64,000 bases of DNA from Oegoconia quadripuncta (taxonomy: Eukaryota; Arthropoda; Insecta; Lepidoptera; Autostichidae), in assembly GCA_949316235.1 (NCBI GenBank), contig OX438744.1, positions 3,348,001-3,412,000 of the forward strand, in the 5' to 3' direction. The notes under the pieces were generated by a model. The model ran no database searches and was not told the origin of the DNA. It was given only the letters and a program-made list of their open reading frames with translations. Below are positions 42,729 to 53,829 of this stretch, one piece after another. The translations under genes and the position numbers were made by a program. The stretch's first letter is position 1. Each line of letters starts with the position of its first letter.

Positions 42729-42828
42729 TATTATTTATTATTATTATTAAGAGCCCATAGTGCCCCACTGCTGAGGAAAGGCCTCCCTCATCTGTTTCCA
42801 GTCGTTTTTGTTCATGGCGAGCACAAAC
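42729..42828 (-). repeat. 5'-truncated LINE fragment with 12-bp target duplication
   Basis: CATCCGGTATAG is present at 42717-42728 and 42829-42840. The minus strand reads ACTGGAAACAGATGAGGGAG and GGCCTTTCCTCAGCAGTGGG, then an (AAT)n tail, the end of a lepidopteran LINE. Confidence 0.88.
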
Positions 42829-43287
42829 CATCCGGTATAGTGTAAATTTTTAAAAATTTGCCAATCTATGTAAAAACTCATATCTCAGTAGTCTGCGCCG
42901 AGGGCAGGGGCAACATTTGCTAATTCTCTTTATTCTTATCTTGTATTTGCATAAATATACATGTGGTTCACAAAAGAAAAAACAAGAATGTGGATAACAT
43001 GTATTTGTGATTGTTTGAGAGGGCGCGAGTTCTTTTCTGTGGCATTAAAATATGGACGAATAATGGACTTCTTCAAGGCCTTGGGAAGATGAATGACAAA
43101 AACTCCTATCCCACATAGCGTTCATATTTCAGTCCCACAATCAAACTTTACTTACACCGAAGTGAAACCCTCCAAATACTGGGGAAATTTTGTAACCTGG
43201 CCACTTCGGTGGAAAATGCAGTGATATTTGTCCACCGTTTCCTTTATGACAGTAATTAATACCCAACGGAATGAAAACTCCATGTTT

Positions 43288-43418
43288 GTCCGTGGAGTTG
43301 TCAGAGATAAGATATCCAGTCCCCCAAATGTGTTGGTTTTTCCGGGTCAGTACGCTTCCACCTTCGACTTCATCTTCAGTTAACATCAGGTGTGATTGAG
43401 TTCAAGTATAAAAAAATA
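43288..43418 (+). repeat. SINE family C, 3' half (plus)
   Basis: GTTGTCAGAGATAAGATATC, GTTTTTCCGGGTCAGTACGC and AACATCAGGTGTGATTGAG, then an A-rich end. Confidence 0.85.
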
Positions 43419-43489
43419 AGTTAAGTCTGTAGACCCAACGTCCGACTTTAAAGTGAACTGCTTAACTTTAGTTATTTAGTCTCGCAACC

Positions 43490-43725
43490 AAGATCTAAAA
43501 AGTTAGTAGAGAAAATTTTGGAAAAAGAGTATTTAAACCATATTAGAGCGATTTTAAGTTTTCCATAGTAACAGTAAAAATGTAATATATTCTTTTGAAT
43601 TGTATATTTTAAAAATGATTCTACTAACTATGATTTATTAGAATCGGTCTATTAGTTCCGACAAATTTGGGCTAGAAAGTTTGTATGAAGTACCATGTGG
43701 GATAAACGCTCTTAGGTTAGAGTAT
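43490..43725 (-). repeat. Interspersed repeat H, copy 2 (minus)
   Basis: Shares AGATCTAAAAAGTTAGTAGA and, reversed, GTTTATCCCACATGGTACTT with 33140-33409. Confidence 0.4.
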
Positions 43726-44084
43726 ACAGTGTTTAATTGATTTCTTGCAAATAAGGCCGAAAACCTCAATTCATCGACGAGAGACGGACAGGCAAAAATT
43801 CATCAGCGAGAAAGGGTCACGACCCTCAGGATTGAGGATAACGATGTAAGGATGAGGGGGAGATTTGTAAACACATGTCGAAGCGTATCGATAAGAAATA
43901 GCATCGGTAAGCAATGTTCTGAACTCGCTTCAACAACAAAATGCTGATGTCGAGTGAGTCAGCGGTTCTTGAAAATCACATTTTCGCTGTGTCTTAGGGT
44001 GCTGTATTTAGAAGTTGAGTAACAGTGCTTAGATGAGAATGATTAACACTCTTTCTAATCAAATCATCATCATCATTGGTGTAC

Positions 44085-44290
44085 CGACCGATTGGTGTAG
44101 TGGATAGTGACCTAACAGCGAAACCAACGGTTGCGGGTTCGAATTCCGCGAGGGCTAAATGTTTGTGTAATGAATACGAACATTTATTCCCGAGTCTTGG
44201 ATGTTTATATAAATATTTATGTTATCTAGTATGAGCTTTGCTTAGTTTGGGACTAGATGATTGGTGTAAGTGTCCGAAAAATTTATTTAT
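44085..44290 (+). repeat. SINE family B (plus), full head
   Basis: CGACCGATTGGTGTAGTGGA (A box) and GGTTGCGGGTTCGAATTCCG (B box) start the copy; ends GGTGTAAGTGTCCGAAAAAT. A small gap removes part of the TATGTTTATCCG segment. Confidence 0.88.
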
Positions 44291-44390
44291 TTATATCATT
44301 CTTAGCTTACAATCAACCACTGCTAGGTGCTCACCTCTTCTCTCTCAAATCAAATGTTTTTTTTTATAGATAGATACTTTTTTGTTTTTT

Positions 44391-44686
44391 ATGCATAACG
44401 GGTTAGCACTTGACCTCAATTGCACCTGATGAGGCCGAAAGTGGAAGTGTACCCGGAAACCCCATCTTATTTGGGGGACTGGCTATCTTGTCTTCGACAA
44501 CTGGAACACAACAATGCTATTAACATTGCTGTTTAGCGGCAGACTTAGATAAGATAGTGGTAGCTAGGTGGACACTCTAAATGTCCTAACACCAATCAAA
44601 CCGGTTACCGTTAGGCTGGGGATCGAAACCGCGACCTCCGATTCGTAAACTGTATGTTGTTTACAATGAGCCACGGAGACGGTTAA
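44391..44686 (-). repeat. SINE family C (minus), full head
   Basis: ATGCATAACGGGTTAGCACT to ATGAGCCACGGAGACGGTT; a deletion removes part of the AGTGAAGATGAG block. Confidence 0.88.
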
Positions 44687-44771
44687 ATTTCTTATGTTAG
44701 TGCCTTGTAGTTTCCGGCACGTAAAAACAATAGAACCAACCCATGTCTTCTCGAGGGTATCATACAACTAA

Positions 44772-45252
44772 GTGTAGCGACACACCGCTGAGAGTTCGGC
44801 TGAATACGCTAACAGTGTTTCGCAAGTAACCTATGACATATCAGCCGAAATTACGCGGCGTTCAGCGTAGCGCCGAACCTTTCGTCTAGCGACTGTTTCC
44901 GCGAAAACGTTTTCAATGTATTTTGCATAGCAAGCGACACATTACGCGACGCGTTCCGCGATCGCATCTTCGGCCAGCGTAGGAGAACGTTCAGCGCGCG
45001 CTTTCAAAGCGAAGAGCGGCAACGTCGCGTTCCTGTTCACCAATGACTAACCTCTATCTTCCAGTACAAGTGTCTTTGGTCTCTTTTAGTGACGCCACGT
45101 ATTTTCCGTCGCGTAACGCGCTGAACTAGGCGCCGCGCGCCGCGTAATTGCGCGTTCGATGCGTTTGGCGTGTCATGCCAACCGAATACTACGACCGATA
45201 ATTCAGTCGCCGAAGTATCGGCGCAGTACCTTAAGCAGGTGTGTCCCTACAG
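44772..45252. mobile_element. CpG-rich PIF/Harbinger-like non-autonomous element
   Basis: Inverted ends GTGTAGCGACACACC and CTGTAGGGACACACC (right end reversed) are flanked by TAA (44769-44771 and 45253-45255), the 3-bp target typical of PIF/Harbinger elements. The 481-bp interior is rich in CG dinucleotides and has long imperfect inverted symmetry (for example GCGGCGTTCAGCG against GCGCGGCGCC). No ORF. Confidence 0.75.
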
Positions 45253-45509
45253 TAAGGGACTTTACGAGTCTTTCCGTACCTCAGAGGATACCTTAAACGT
45301 TTAACGTTTTCAGTTGAAGTGAATACTGACTGTCAGGTGGCTACTAAATACAAATTCATCAATCCTTCCAATCCAATCCAATCAAATGTATTCCACTATA
45401 CCTATGTATTTTCTATATATCGACTATGTACCTACTGATATTTAAGTTATTCAGCTTTTACTTTGCACTATCCACTTACTTATTAAAAAAGCTTCTTTAA
45501 CTGAGGTTG

Positions 45510-45625
45510 TATGGAAGAAATCTCTAGCAGCGATAAGACCGCCTTTGTACACTTCATCATCTATGTTAAATGTTCTTTGTATTTTATTTTTGTGTGCAAT
45601 AAAGAATTTAATAATAATAATAATC
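45510..45625 (+). repeat. LINE type-1 3' tail (plus)
   Basis: CTAGCAGCGATAAGACCGCC, GTTAAATGTTCTTTGTATTT and GTGTGCAATAAAGAATTT plus (AAT)n; the second half is the same as the nested tail at 7432-7500. Confidence 0.85.
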
Positions 45626-45902
45626 CTTATTGGATCCGTATGGTTGATTAAGTAAGACTCTTTTTCTCACCTATAGAACAATGAGGATGTAGGCTGATGT
45701 TATATAATGGCTTCTATAGCTAGCCCATTAGGCCATCGCCTTGGCTTATTACTTGCGACTTGGCTAATTTTGCATGCTTAAAAGGCAAAATGTGATGGGC
45801 CATTTTTACACGAATGCCCAAGGAAGGAGGGTCATGTTTTTCTAGTGTCATAGGATATATTTTATGGTAGAAAATCCAACAAGGCGTCGGCAAAATGCTA
45901 TA

Positions 45903-46767
45903 CAGGGCGTCCCAAAGTTATGGGACATGAAGGGGAAGTACCTTAAATATCGTAGATAGTGAATTTTGCTCAAAGAAGACTTTATGTTATTTTTAAAAGT
46001 TAGTAATTCTGCATTCATAGATTTTCTAAAAATTATTTGCTTCGGCTGGGAATCGAACCGACTCAAATGTGAAAAAAAAAACACCCTACTTTTATGATGC
46101 CAATCGAAAGAATAGCTAAAAAATAATAACTCTGCCTAAGTAACATAGTATTTTAAAAGAAAGGAACAACGTGAAATTAATCATTTTAATCAAATAAAAA
46201 ACATACATGAAACTGCCGTAGTCAATTAAGTAGGTATTTTTTTGTAAATTAATTAATTAAATGCTCAAAATGTGATCCCTCTTGTCTTACGCAAATCGCC
46301 AATCTTTTAATGAGCCCGCTGCCTGTTGATTTTCTAATCATTTTATGGTGAACACTCGATGTGATATGGCACAATTCTGTTTGCAACTCGCCTACGTTCT
46401 CGTATCGCTTTTTGTATAGCATATCTTTCACGTATCCCCAAAAGAAGAAATCACTTTAGCAATAAATAACTTTCTTGAAATTTGACTCAATCATTTTATG
46501 TTGTTCCTTTCTTTTAAAATACTATGTTACTTAGGCAGAGTTATTATTTTTTAGCTATTCTTTCGATTGGCATCATAAAAGTAGGGTGTTTTTTTTTTCA
46601 CATTTAAGTCGGTTCGATTCCCAGCCGAAGCAAGTAATTTTTAGAAAATCTATGAATGCAGAATTACTAACTTTTAAAAATAACATAAAGTCTTCTTTGA
46701 GCAAAATTCACTATCTACAATATTTAAGGTACTTCCCCTTCATGTCCCATAACTTTGGGACGCCCTG
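45903..46767. mobile_element. DNA transposon derivative with 268-bp inverted repeats
   Basis: Arms 45903-46170 and 46500-46767 begin CAGGGCGTCCCAAAGTTATG and are almost exact inverses. TATA (or TA) flanks both ends. The 329-bp centre keeps a transposase C-terminal remnant on the minus strand (46249-46431). The long arms and shortened centre show a non-autonomous derivative of a Tc1/mariner-superfamily element. Confidence 0.88.
46249..46431 (-). pseudogene. Transposase C-terminal remnant
   Basis: Sixty codons read KKRYENVGELQTELCHI, HHKMIRK, SGLIKRLAICVRQEGSHFEH and end at a stop. The xGxHFEHL ending is typical of insect Tc1/mariner-superfamily transposases of the kind annotated with a DUF4817 helix-turn-helix. 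The catalytic domain is deleted. Confidence 0.65.
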
Positions 46768-46984
46768 TATATGCTGTCGGGTATTTTGATTTTTAAATAC
46801 TTAAATAGCTATTAATATTGAATCACCGTTAGGTAAAGATCGTAGCAAGATAATTAATTGGAATTTACGACTACCTTCAATTGAAAACAACCGCGACCGA
46901 CTGTTAAATGTCGACGCACGGAAACACTCATGGTAATAAAATGTCACTAATGGTCACCCATCTAAGGATTGACCGCGACAATCA

Positions 46985-47362
46985 AACAATCAATCAAAAT
47001 ATTTTATTTCATACTTATAATAAAATTATCACTTGAAAACGTCACTGTTAATATTACATTAGAGTTTAAATTAACTACTCATTCACAAAGCTGACTCCCA
47101 AGAGAAGAACGAGCAAGAAACTTTAGGGTTGCTCTTTTAAACAGATTATAGGTTGCCATTTGATAATTATATGAATAATAAGACAGCTATGTCCATGCTT
47201 GCTTATCATTCAAATCGTCATTGATTTATAATAGCCTTTTGTTAATAATTTCTGTTTTATGATTGCTTTAAATTTATTTAAAGGCATATTTTGAATGTCT
47301 ACTGGAACCTTATTATAAAAGCGTATACATTGCCCTTTGAAGGATTTACTAACTTTGTGAAG
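46985..47362 (-). pseudogene. LINE type-2 C-terminus and 3' UTR (minus)
   Basis: The minus strand near 47362-47260 encodes HKVSKSFKGQCIRFYNKVP and DIQNMPLNKFKAI, the C-terminal end of a non-LTR retrotransposon. The type-2 3' UTR follows (AAGAGCAACCCTAAAGTTTC, TCGTTCTTCTCTTGGG). It is the only type-2 copy here with clear coding remnant. Confidence 0.8.
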
Positions 47363-47734
47363 TCGGCTAACATAAATAGATAACTGGACAGAAATCTCTT
47401 AACGTCTCTAATCTCAAATAGCTAATGCAATGGCGGCACGTGTGCTTCTTACATGCCATACATTCTTCCAAACTGTATAAATTCACCAGTGTAATAATCC
47501 GGCCGACCTTGCCAATATGTTTCTCCAAATTTACAGCTTCAACGCTGATCGCTTTTAAAACTGTACGAGTAGAAAAATATCGCCATGGAAACTGCAAATC
47601 TGAGAGCAGATGTGTGAAACGGGAACCGGCAATGACTAACAGCCTCATTAATACCGCCAAGGAGGTCGTTTCACGAATTCCATAGTTTAAAATCTAATCA
47701 TACAACGCTAAAAGTTATCACACACGGCGCAGTT

Positions 47735-47875
47735 AATATTGGATCTATACCTATGAAATTGGAGTTTTTTTTCTTCGTTAATCATATGTACCAATTCCTG
47801 CGATTTTCAAAGCTATATCCAAATTTGTTTTTTATTTGGAAAATGGAATATTATTTCAAGGTTTCCGCTTAAGGC
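47735..47875. mobile_element. Element G, partial copy
   Basis: GGATCTATACCTATGAAATT opens one inverted end; the following block is the reverse of 19230-19320. It is cut off where SINE A begins at 47873. Confidence 0.75.
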
Positions 47876-48075
47876 ATATGTTTGTATGATGAATACAGAA
47901 ATGTGTTCCCGAGTTATGGATGTTTTTCATTTATTTATGTATTTATTTACAAAAAAAAATGTATTTGTGTAGTTTATCAATCATCTGGTATCCATAATAC
48001 AAGCCTAGTTGCTTAGTGTGGAACTAGATGGCGCTGTGTGTATGTGCAAAGATATTTATTTATTTTATTATTTAT
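47873..48075 (+). repeat. SINE A (plus), tRNA head lost
   Basis: AGGCATATGTTTGTATGATG to TGGCGCTGTGTGTATG plus an (ATTT)n end. Confidence 0.85.
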
Positions 48076-48087
48076 TATTTATATTTT

Positions 48088-48290
48088 TATTAACATACAC
48101 TAAGCGGTTCGACTCTTCATTCATAATGCGAAGAGCCAAGGCATGGAACTCCCTTCCGGCGTCAGTCTTTCCTGAATCCTATAATCATCAAGAGCAGGGT
48201 GAATAGGCATCAACTGAGATCGCTTGCTTCATCTTCGGCCACATCGTCACTTCCCATCAGGTGGATTGTGGTCAAACGCGTCAACTTAGC
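48088..48290 (+). pseudogene. LINE type-3 C-terminus (plus)
   Basis: Encodes RFDSSFIMRRAKAWNSLPAS and VFPESYN, then an AATCTTGGGATC-type deletion and the 3' UTR block TCATCTTCGGCCACATCGTC. It is 5'-truncated. Confidence 0.8.
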
Positions 48291-48669
48291 TGACAAAAAT
48301 ATTTTGTCAGCGAAGTTGACAACCGGTATATGCTTAGTATTAAACTTGAACATTTTCACATATTTTTGATGGGATATCATTTCTTTTTGTACAAAACTTA
48401 TTATTTTTCAGCCAAATTGAAGCAATTTGCTTTTTGTTTTACATTTATGAAATATTTCAAATCGCAATAATTCTCTTTTTTCTGATTTTTGGCTTTGTAT
48501 ACACGCTATTATCCATCTCTCCTACAAATCAAATTTCAAGTTTCTAGGTCATCATAGGTATGGTTTTTGATGACCAGTCGGTCAGTCAGTAATAAAAACC
48601 CTATTTTAAAGAAGTTAATATATTAACGATTTAGTTATTGCGATTTGAAATATTTCAAACGTCGCATTC

Positions 48670-48924
48670 CTGGCGACGCAACAGCTGTGTGTTTTACACT
48701 AACCATTTGGAACTACTTTTGACAGCTTAACAACTCAAAATCTATTCTCATCATCATATTGATATATTAATAGCTTTTTGGGCTACATTTATGAAATTTG
48801 GGATTCTATTTAATCTAAGGGGCTTTAATAAATAAAGCAAATATGAGAATAGATTTTGAGTTATTAAGCTGTCAAAAGTAGTTCCAAATGGTTAGTGTAA
48901 AACACACAGCTGTTGCGTCGCCAG
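48670..48924. mobile_element. MITE with ~82-bp inverted repeats
   Basis: CTGGCGACGCAACAGCTGTG opens both ends; the arms differ at about one position and run to TCTATTCTCAT. The loop is about 90 bp. A target duplication was not recognised. Confidence 0.88.
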
Positions 48925-49139
48925 TGCCCTTTTCTTGAACTTGGCTTAATACGCTATCGCGTGTCTTGAAGTTCAATAAGCAGGAATAAAATTGATATTT
49001 ATGAGGAACCGCCTCCGACTCCAGTCTAAATCAATTGAGTTATTTAGTCATCCTCTCTCTGCCTACCCCAATAGGAAACAGGCGTGACATTATGTATTTT
49101 TTAAAGTTTTATGTTGACAGATACAGCTGAGATTCCTTG

Positions 49140-49589
49140 CCGACTCATAGTCACACCAAGTTATCACACCAGTGTCACAAACAGGATTCTTTTTCTTGTT
49201 AGTCACACTACTAATTTTTCCACACCATTTATATTATAATTGCTAGTGCTGTACCTGTTGAAAATTTAGGTTTAACAGGAACAAACTAATATATAATAAT
49301 GTCAACCTAACACGAACCTAACTCGCTCTGCTCGCCCGGCTCGCTTCCGCCATACCCTTCGAACCTAACCTATCCATGTCGGGGTGCCAAAAACTCCCGT
49401 GCTCGCTTCGCTCGTACTCGTCCGGCTCGCTTGCGCCAGTTAAATATAGATGACATCCCAGATGACATTCCATTTTACAGGACAGGACAGGCTAGGACAG
49501 CACTAGTTAGGGAATGTGGAAAAATTAGTAGTGTGACTAACAAGAAAAAGAATCCCGTTGTGTGATAACTTGGTGTGACTATGAGTCGG
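49140..49589. mobile_element. Inverted-repeat element with GC-rich centre
   Basis: CCGACTCATAGTCACACCAA opens both ends; the arms of about 105-115 bp also share TCTTTTTCTTGTTAGTCACA and ACTACTAATTTTTCCACA. The centre contains repeated GCTCGCTTCG-like strings. No ORF or clear target duplication. Confidence 0.85.
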
Positions 49590-50051
49590 TAACTCTGAGA
49601 TTATATGTTAGAGAAAAAATAATCAGCTGAGCTGACTATTAACTTAAAACGAGTTTTTTTCTTAGGGAATCCTAAAAATATCATATAAACAGAATGAACC
49701 GCAGAGAAATTGCTCCTATTCGTGAAGCAAATTGAATCTGTCTAGTTGTCTCTCCACGCTTGGCCGACTCTGGTGAACTTTTTAATTGTATTTTTTCCAT
49801 TACGTTACTCCCTTTTCCATTTTGTTACTGTTGTATTTTATTATTTGACTTGATGGAGAAATATTACGGACCGGTAAATGTTATAATTTATTTTAATACA
49901 ATCAACACATTGTGTGGTTACTAGCAGCGCCACCAGCATTGTATAAAAGTTTCTGGGTAATTTCAAAAGAATGTTCTCAAACGAGATTATTAGCTGTTCT
50001 GAAAAAACACACGAACTAACATTTCGGGAATAAAACAAGATTGCAACAAAC

Positions 50052-50350
50052 AAAGTCAAAGTCAAAGTCAAAAATGCTTTATTTTGTAGGTACACAGTGC
50101 AATACTACTTAAAATAGTAAATTTTACATTTTTTTAAGCTACTGCTTGTTCAAAATGCAATTTTCCCTTTAGCAGAACAAGCAAGAAACTCGAAGGGTTG
50201 CTCTTTTAAAATCGTTTTTACATAAATTGATTTTACATAAAGGTCTTTATTTACAAAAAGCTTTTTATATTTCATTATTAATTGTGAAATAGCCTGGCAT
50301 GCGAACGATCTGATTATGTCAAGCGATGATTATCATCTAAATAGTCTGAT
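50052..50350 (-). repeat. LINE type-2 3' end (minus)
   Basis: (GTCAAA)n at 50053-50072, then AATGCTTTATTTTGTAGGTA, AAGCAAGAAACTCGAAGGG and GTTGCTCTTTTAAAATCG. Confidence 0.8.
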
Positions 50351-50364
50351 ATTTTATAATATTG

Positions 50365-50463
50365 TGCCTACATGTGCATATCAACCATCTGCTATCCGTA
50401 ATACAAGTCTATTGCTTAGTGTGGATCTAGATGGCGCTGTGTGCAAGTTTTTATTTATTATTA
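50365..50463 (+). repeat. SINE A, 3' end (plus)
   Basis: CATATCAACCATCTGCTATC to TAGATGGCGCTGTGTGCA. Confidence 0.8.
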
Positions 50464-50499
50464 TATGACAATAACATTGTAAAAGTAAATAAATTAATA

Positions 50500-50797
50500 T
50501 AAATATCCTTGGTCATACACACAATGCCATCTAGTTCCACATTAAGCAACTATAGGCTTGTGTTGTGGATACCAGATGGTTGATATACTACACAAATACA
50601 TTTTTTTATTTTGTAAATAAATACTTATTGTAAGTGAAAACATTAGATGTGATTGAGGTCAAATGCTAAACCGTTGTGCATAAAAAAACATCCATAACTC
50701 GGGTACACATGTCCATATTTCATCATACAATTATACTTACATCATACATTTCTAACCACTACACCAAACCAGTCGTTGAAAGTGGACTAAATCAATC
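50500..50797 (-). repeat. SINE A (minus) with a nested SINE C end
   Basis: ATATCCTTGGTCATACACAC to the head with CTAACCACTACACCAAACC. The B-box part is deleted. 50645-50686 is a 5'-truncated SINE C end with AAAACAT on both sides. Confidence 0.85.
50645..50686 (+). repeat. SINE C 3' end inserted in SINE A
   Basis: TAGATGTGATTGAGGTCAAA, GCTAAACCGTTGTGCATA and an A run. AAAACAT is repeated at 50638-50644 and 50687-50693 (approximately). Confidence 0.8.
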
Positions 50798-51302
50798 CAA
50801 TATGTACTGACTTCTCTACATTACAGGCTTTCTCTGCTATTGTCTCATAATTATAATAAGCAGATAATGTACAGCGAAGTAACTTTGTGAAGGCACTTAG
50901 AATGCTTTGATTAGCCCTTCCATTACAAGCTTCCCTCCCCCCTCACGTGACACCCCCACACCTTTGCCAGAGTGAAATCGGTCGATGTTTTAATTAACCT
51001 TGTCTCATTTGCTTTGAAGTTCGCAGCATTAATGGAATACGAAATGTGACCCAACCATTTGCAATAGGTAATAGATGGTACGAGTATAACGTATGTTCTA
51101 TGCAAATCGCCTTGTGGTGTACCCTACTGGTCTGTTTCAAAGCATGTGAGAATGGTAAAGTTTAACTCCTACATCTATCCGATCTCAGGCGAATTCGACA
51201 CTACTACTAGTTATTGTATTGAGTTTTGATGTTAGTGTCAGAATGGTGTGTTCCCTATGGAGTTTGTCTTTTAAGAGTTTATTCAAGAATGTCAATTTAT
51301 CT

Positions 51303-51570
51303 AATAAATAAATATCCTTAGACATACACACAGCGCCATCTAGTTCCACAGTAAGGAACTATAGGCTTGTGTTGTGGATACCAGTTGGTTGATATGCTAC
51401 ATAAATACATTTTTTTTTGTAAATAAATACTTATTGTAAATGAAAACATCCATAACTCGGGTACACATGTCCGTATTCATCACACAAACATATGCTCCTA
51501 GCGTGATTCGAATCCGCAACCTTTTGGTATAGTGGTGAGATTTGCTAACCACTACACCAAACAGGTCGTC
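51303..51570 (-). repeat. SINE A (minus), full length
   Basis: From ATAAATAAATATCCTTAGAC through ACACACAGCGCCATCTAGTT to the head GCGTGATTCGAATCCGCAAC and CACTACACCAAACAGGTCGT. Confidence 0.9.
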
Positions 51571-51744
51571 ATCTAAGGGTAGCGTCTCCAGGACACTAGC
51601 TGCACCGACAGACTAGGTCTTTGTTCGATAAAGACGCTGGTTTTGCGATCGCCTGAAGCTATGTTTAGCAAGGCCGACAGCTCACTTTGATTTTTTTGGT
51701 GTAGGACGACCACAGACCCGATGTTTCATTACACATATATAGTT

Positions 51745-51940
51745 AATTCATCATCCGAACAGCCAGGGCATGGAACTCCCTTCCGGCGTCAGTCTTTCTT
51801 GAATCCTACAACCTTGGGATCTTCAAGAGCAGAGTGAATAGGCATTTACTGGGATCGCGTGCTTCATCTTCGACCACATCATCACTTTCCATCAGGTGAG
51901 ATTGTGGTCAAACGCGAATCCAGTCAATCATAAAAAAAAC
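51745..51940 (+). pseudogene. LINE type-3 C-terminal end and 3' UTR (plus)
   Basis: Encodes the ARAWNSLPASVFLESYN-like part and keeps GATCTTCAAGAGCAGAGTGA and TCACTTTCCATCAGGTGAGA; ends in an A run. Confidence 0.75.
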
Positions 51941-52299
51941 AAAAAAAAACTGCTTCATACCTATTTGTGATATATTCTTGGGAATTTGTAATTTCATTTG
52001 AGCAGTTATTCTGATTAGTATAGCTGTTCGCTTCGCATGCACGCAGAGTTTCAAAGTACGTAGTACCAATAATTGCTATACATATGGTTCTTTCACGTAT
52101 TTCAGTTTTAGTTCCATACGTACTTTGGTTAAGGAAATATAGCTTTTATTGAGATTTGTTGGAGAAGGAGACAGAGGGCCTGCCCCGACAGCGGGGACGT
52201 GTAAAGCTGATGATGATGAATGTAATTTGAGACGAGATCAAGAGTTCCAGCTTCTTACTGTTTCTATTAAATATAGCTAGTTAAAATATATAGCTATAA

Positions 52300-52528
52300 A
52301 TAAACAAATATTTCGGACACTTACATGCACCAATCATCTAGTTCCAAGCTAAGCAAAGCTTGTGCTATGGACACTAGATAACTGATAAACATACATAAAT
52401 ATTTATATAAACATCCATGACTCGGGAATAAATGTTCGTATTCATCACATTTAGCCCTGGCGGGATTCGAACCCACAACCGTTGATTTCGCTGATAAAGT
52501 CACTATCCACTACACCAACCGGTTGTCT
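52300..52528 (-). repeat. SINE family B (minus), near full length
   Basis: AAATATTTCGGACACTTACA to GGCGGGATTCGAACCCACAA and CTACACCAACCGGTTGTC. Confidence 0.88.
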
Positions 52529-53064
52529 CCCATCTGTCTCCTCCAGCTAATTTAAGGATTTATCCACTCGCCTTATTGAGGTATCCGGTGATTGTAGAGC
52601 TGGTGTTTACTTTGTCTAAAGCATCAGCATTGCTAATCAACGAAGTAATGTTGCCAATATTTTCCACCTTTGCTAGATTTCGTCGCTGAATACGTGTGTA
52701 AAGGTCTTTGGGTTGATTGGTTTTACGTTGACATAAATGCTTGAAGTTTATGAAAACTACTATGGTTTACCCTGAAAGTTGTAATACTTACTTTCATTAC
52801 ATTCATACATAACGCGGCCTGCCCAACTAAATGGCTTCATTGAGGAAACCTGTCGGATTTGGGTATCGCTTCCGAAATCCACGAGACGTCTTAAAGTAAA
52901 CAGAGAGCGGTCTAAGTAACCAGAGGGTTTAGGGATTAATTAAAGAGAACAAAACAAGTGGAGGTCGACTTACAAAGGGAATCGGTGTGGAAGGGGGACG
53001 AGGTTAAATTGGCGAGAATTAGCGTGTAAGCCGAAAATGTGATCGGAAAGACAAAGGTATATAT
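52529..53064. other. Gene-free region
   Basis: Nothing recognised. Confidence 0.3.
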
Positions 53065-53190
53065 TTTATTTATTTATTTTATTATTTATTGCACACAAGA
53101 AAAAAACATACAGATACAACATAATAGAGACGACACAACAGGTTCTGCTTATTTCTACAATGAAATTTCTTCTAGCAGACCTACGAAAGA
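53065..53190 (-). repeat. Diverged LINE type-1 3' tail (minus)
   Basis: Minus-strand reading gives GTCTGCTAGAAGAAATTTCA, GTAGAAATAAGCAG and TTGTGTGCAATAAATAATAA. It explains the 91-codon plus-strand ORF here as a chance frame. Confidence 0.65.
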
Positions 53191-53825
53191 GAGATATCAC
53201 TGGAAGAGGCAGATAAGACGTGCACAATGGAAATCTAAAAAAAAATGGATAAATATGATAGATAAGAAAAACCTAACTGAATATAAATGTAATTACATAC
53301 TAATAAGTACATAAATACATAAATAAGTACATATTTCAATACATACGAATATAAAATATAACATACATATAATACACGGAATAACGCCTATTAAATGGAA
53401 AGGTAATTGCTCCTTAACTCTTTTCCTAAAGACAGATAATATTTTGTGAATCTCCAATCACTTATTTGTTATTGATATAAAGTGAATGTGACGTTGGTAT
53501 AAACGCTTATTACACTATTCTACAGGATGAAAATTAATTCGTGTAATTCCTGATTACTGGTGAATCCACCCCTGATTACCAACAACTTTACAAAAAAGAA
53601 ATCGATTACCTATACAAAGTAAACCATTCTGAAATCAGCTTTTGTATGGTGGTCCTACAATTTTCAGTTGAAAGCGGCTCACCATACTAAATAGGAATTA
53701 CACGAATTAAACTGTCAATACCTAAGCCAAATTATTATTAGATCGTTTGATTATACGGTTTTCTGTCTCAGTTGAGTAGAATTGTTTACAGGGTGTATAA
53801 TTAAAAAAAAAAAAACAAAAAAAAC
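53191..53825. other. Gene-free AT-rich region
   Basis: An imperfect repeat of CGTGTAATTCCTGATTACTGGTG-like sequence and its reverse occurs near 53540-53715; nothing else was recognised. Confidence 0.3.
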
Positions 53826-53829
53826 AAAC

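Noticed and set aside
45848..46789. Mirror-image ORFs of 78 and 67 codons with similar sequence
   Set aside because: They are the two arms of one inverted-repeat element read from both ends, not duplicated genes.
53039..53314. 91-codon plus-strand ORF
   Set aside because: Overlaps a minus-strand LINE 3' tail and is rich in Lys, Ile and Tyr, as expected from AT-rich noncoding sequence.
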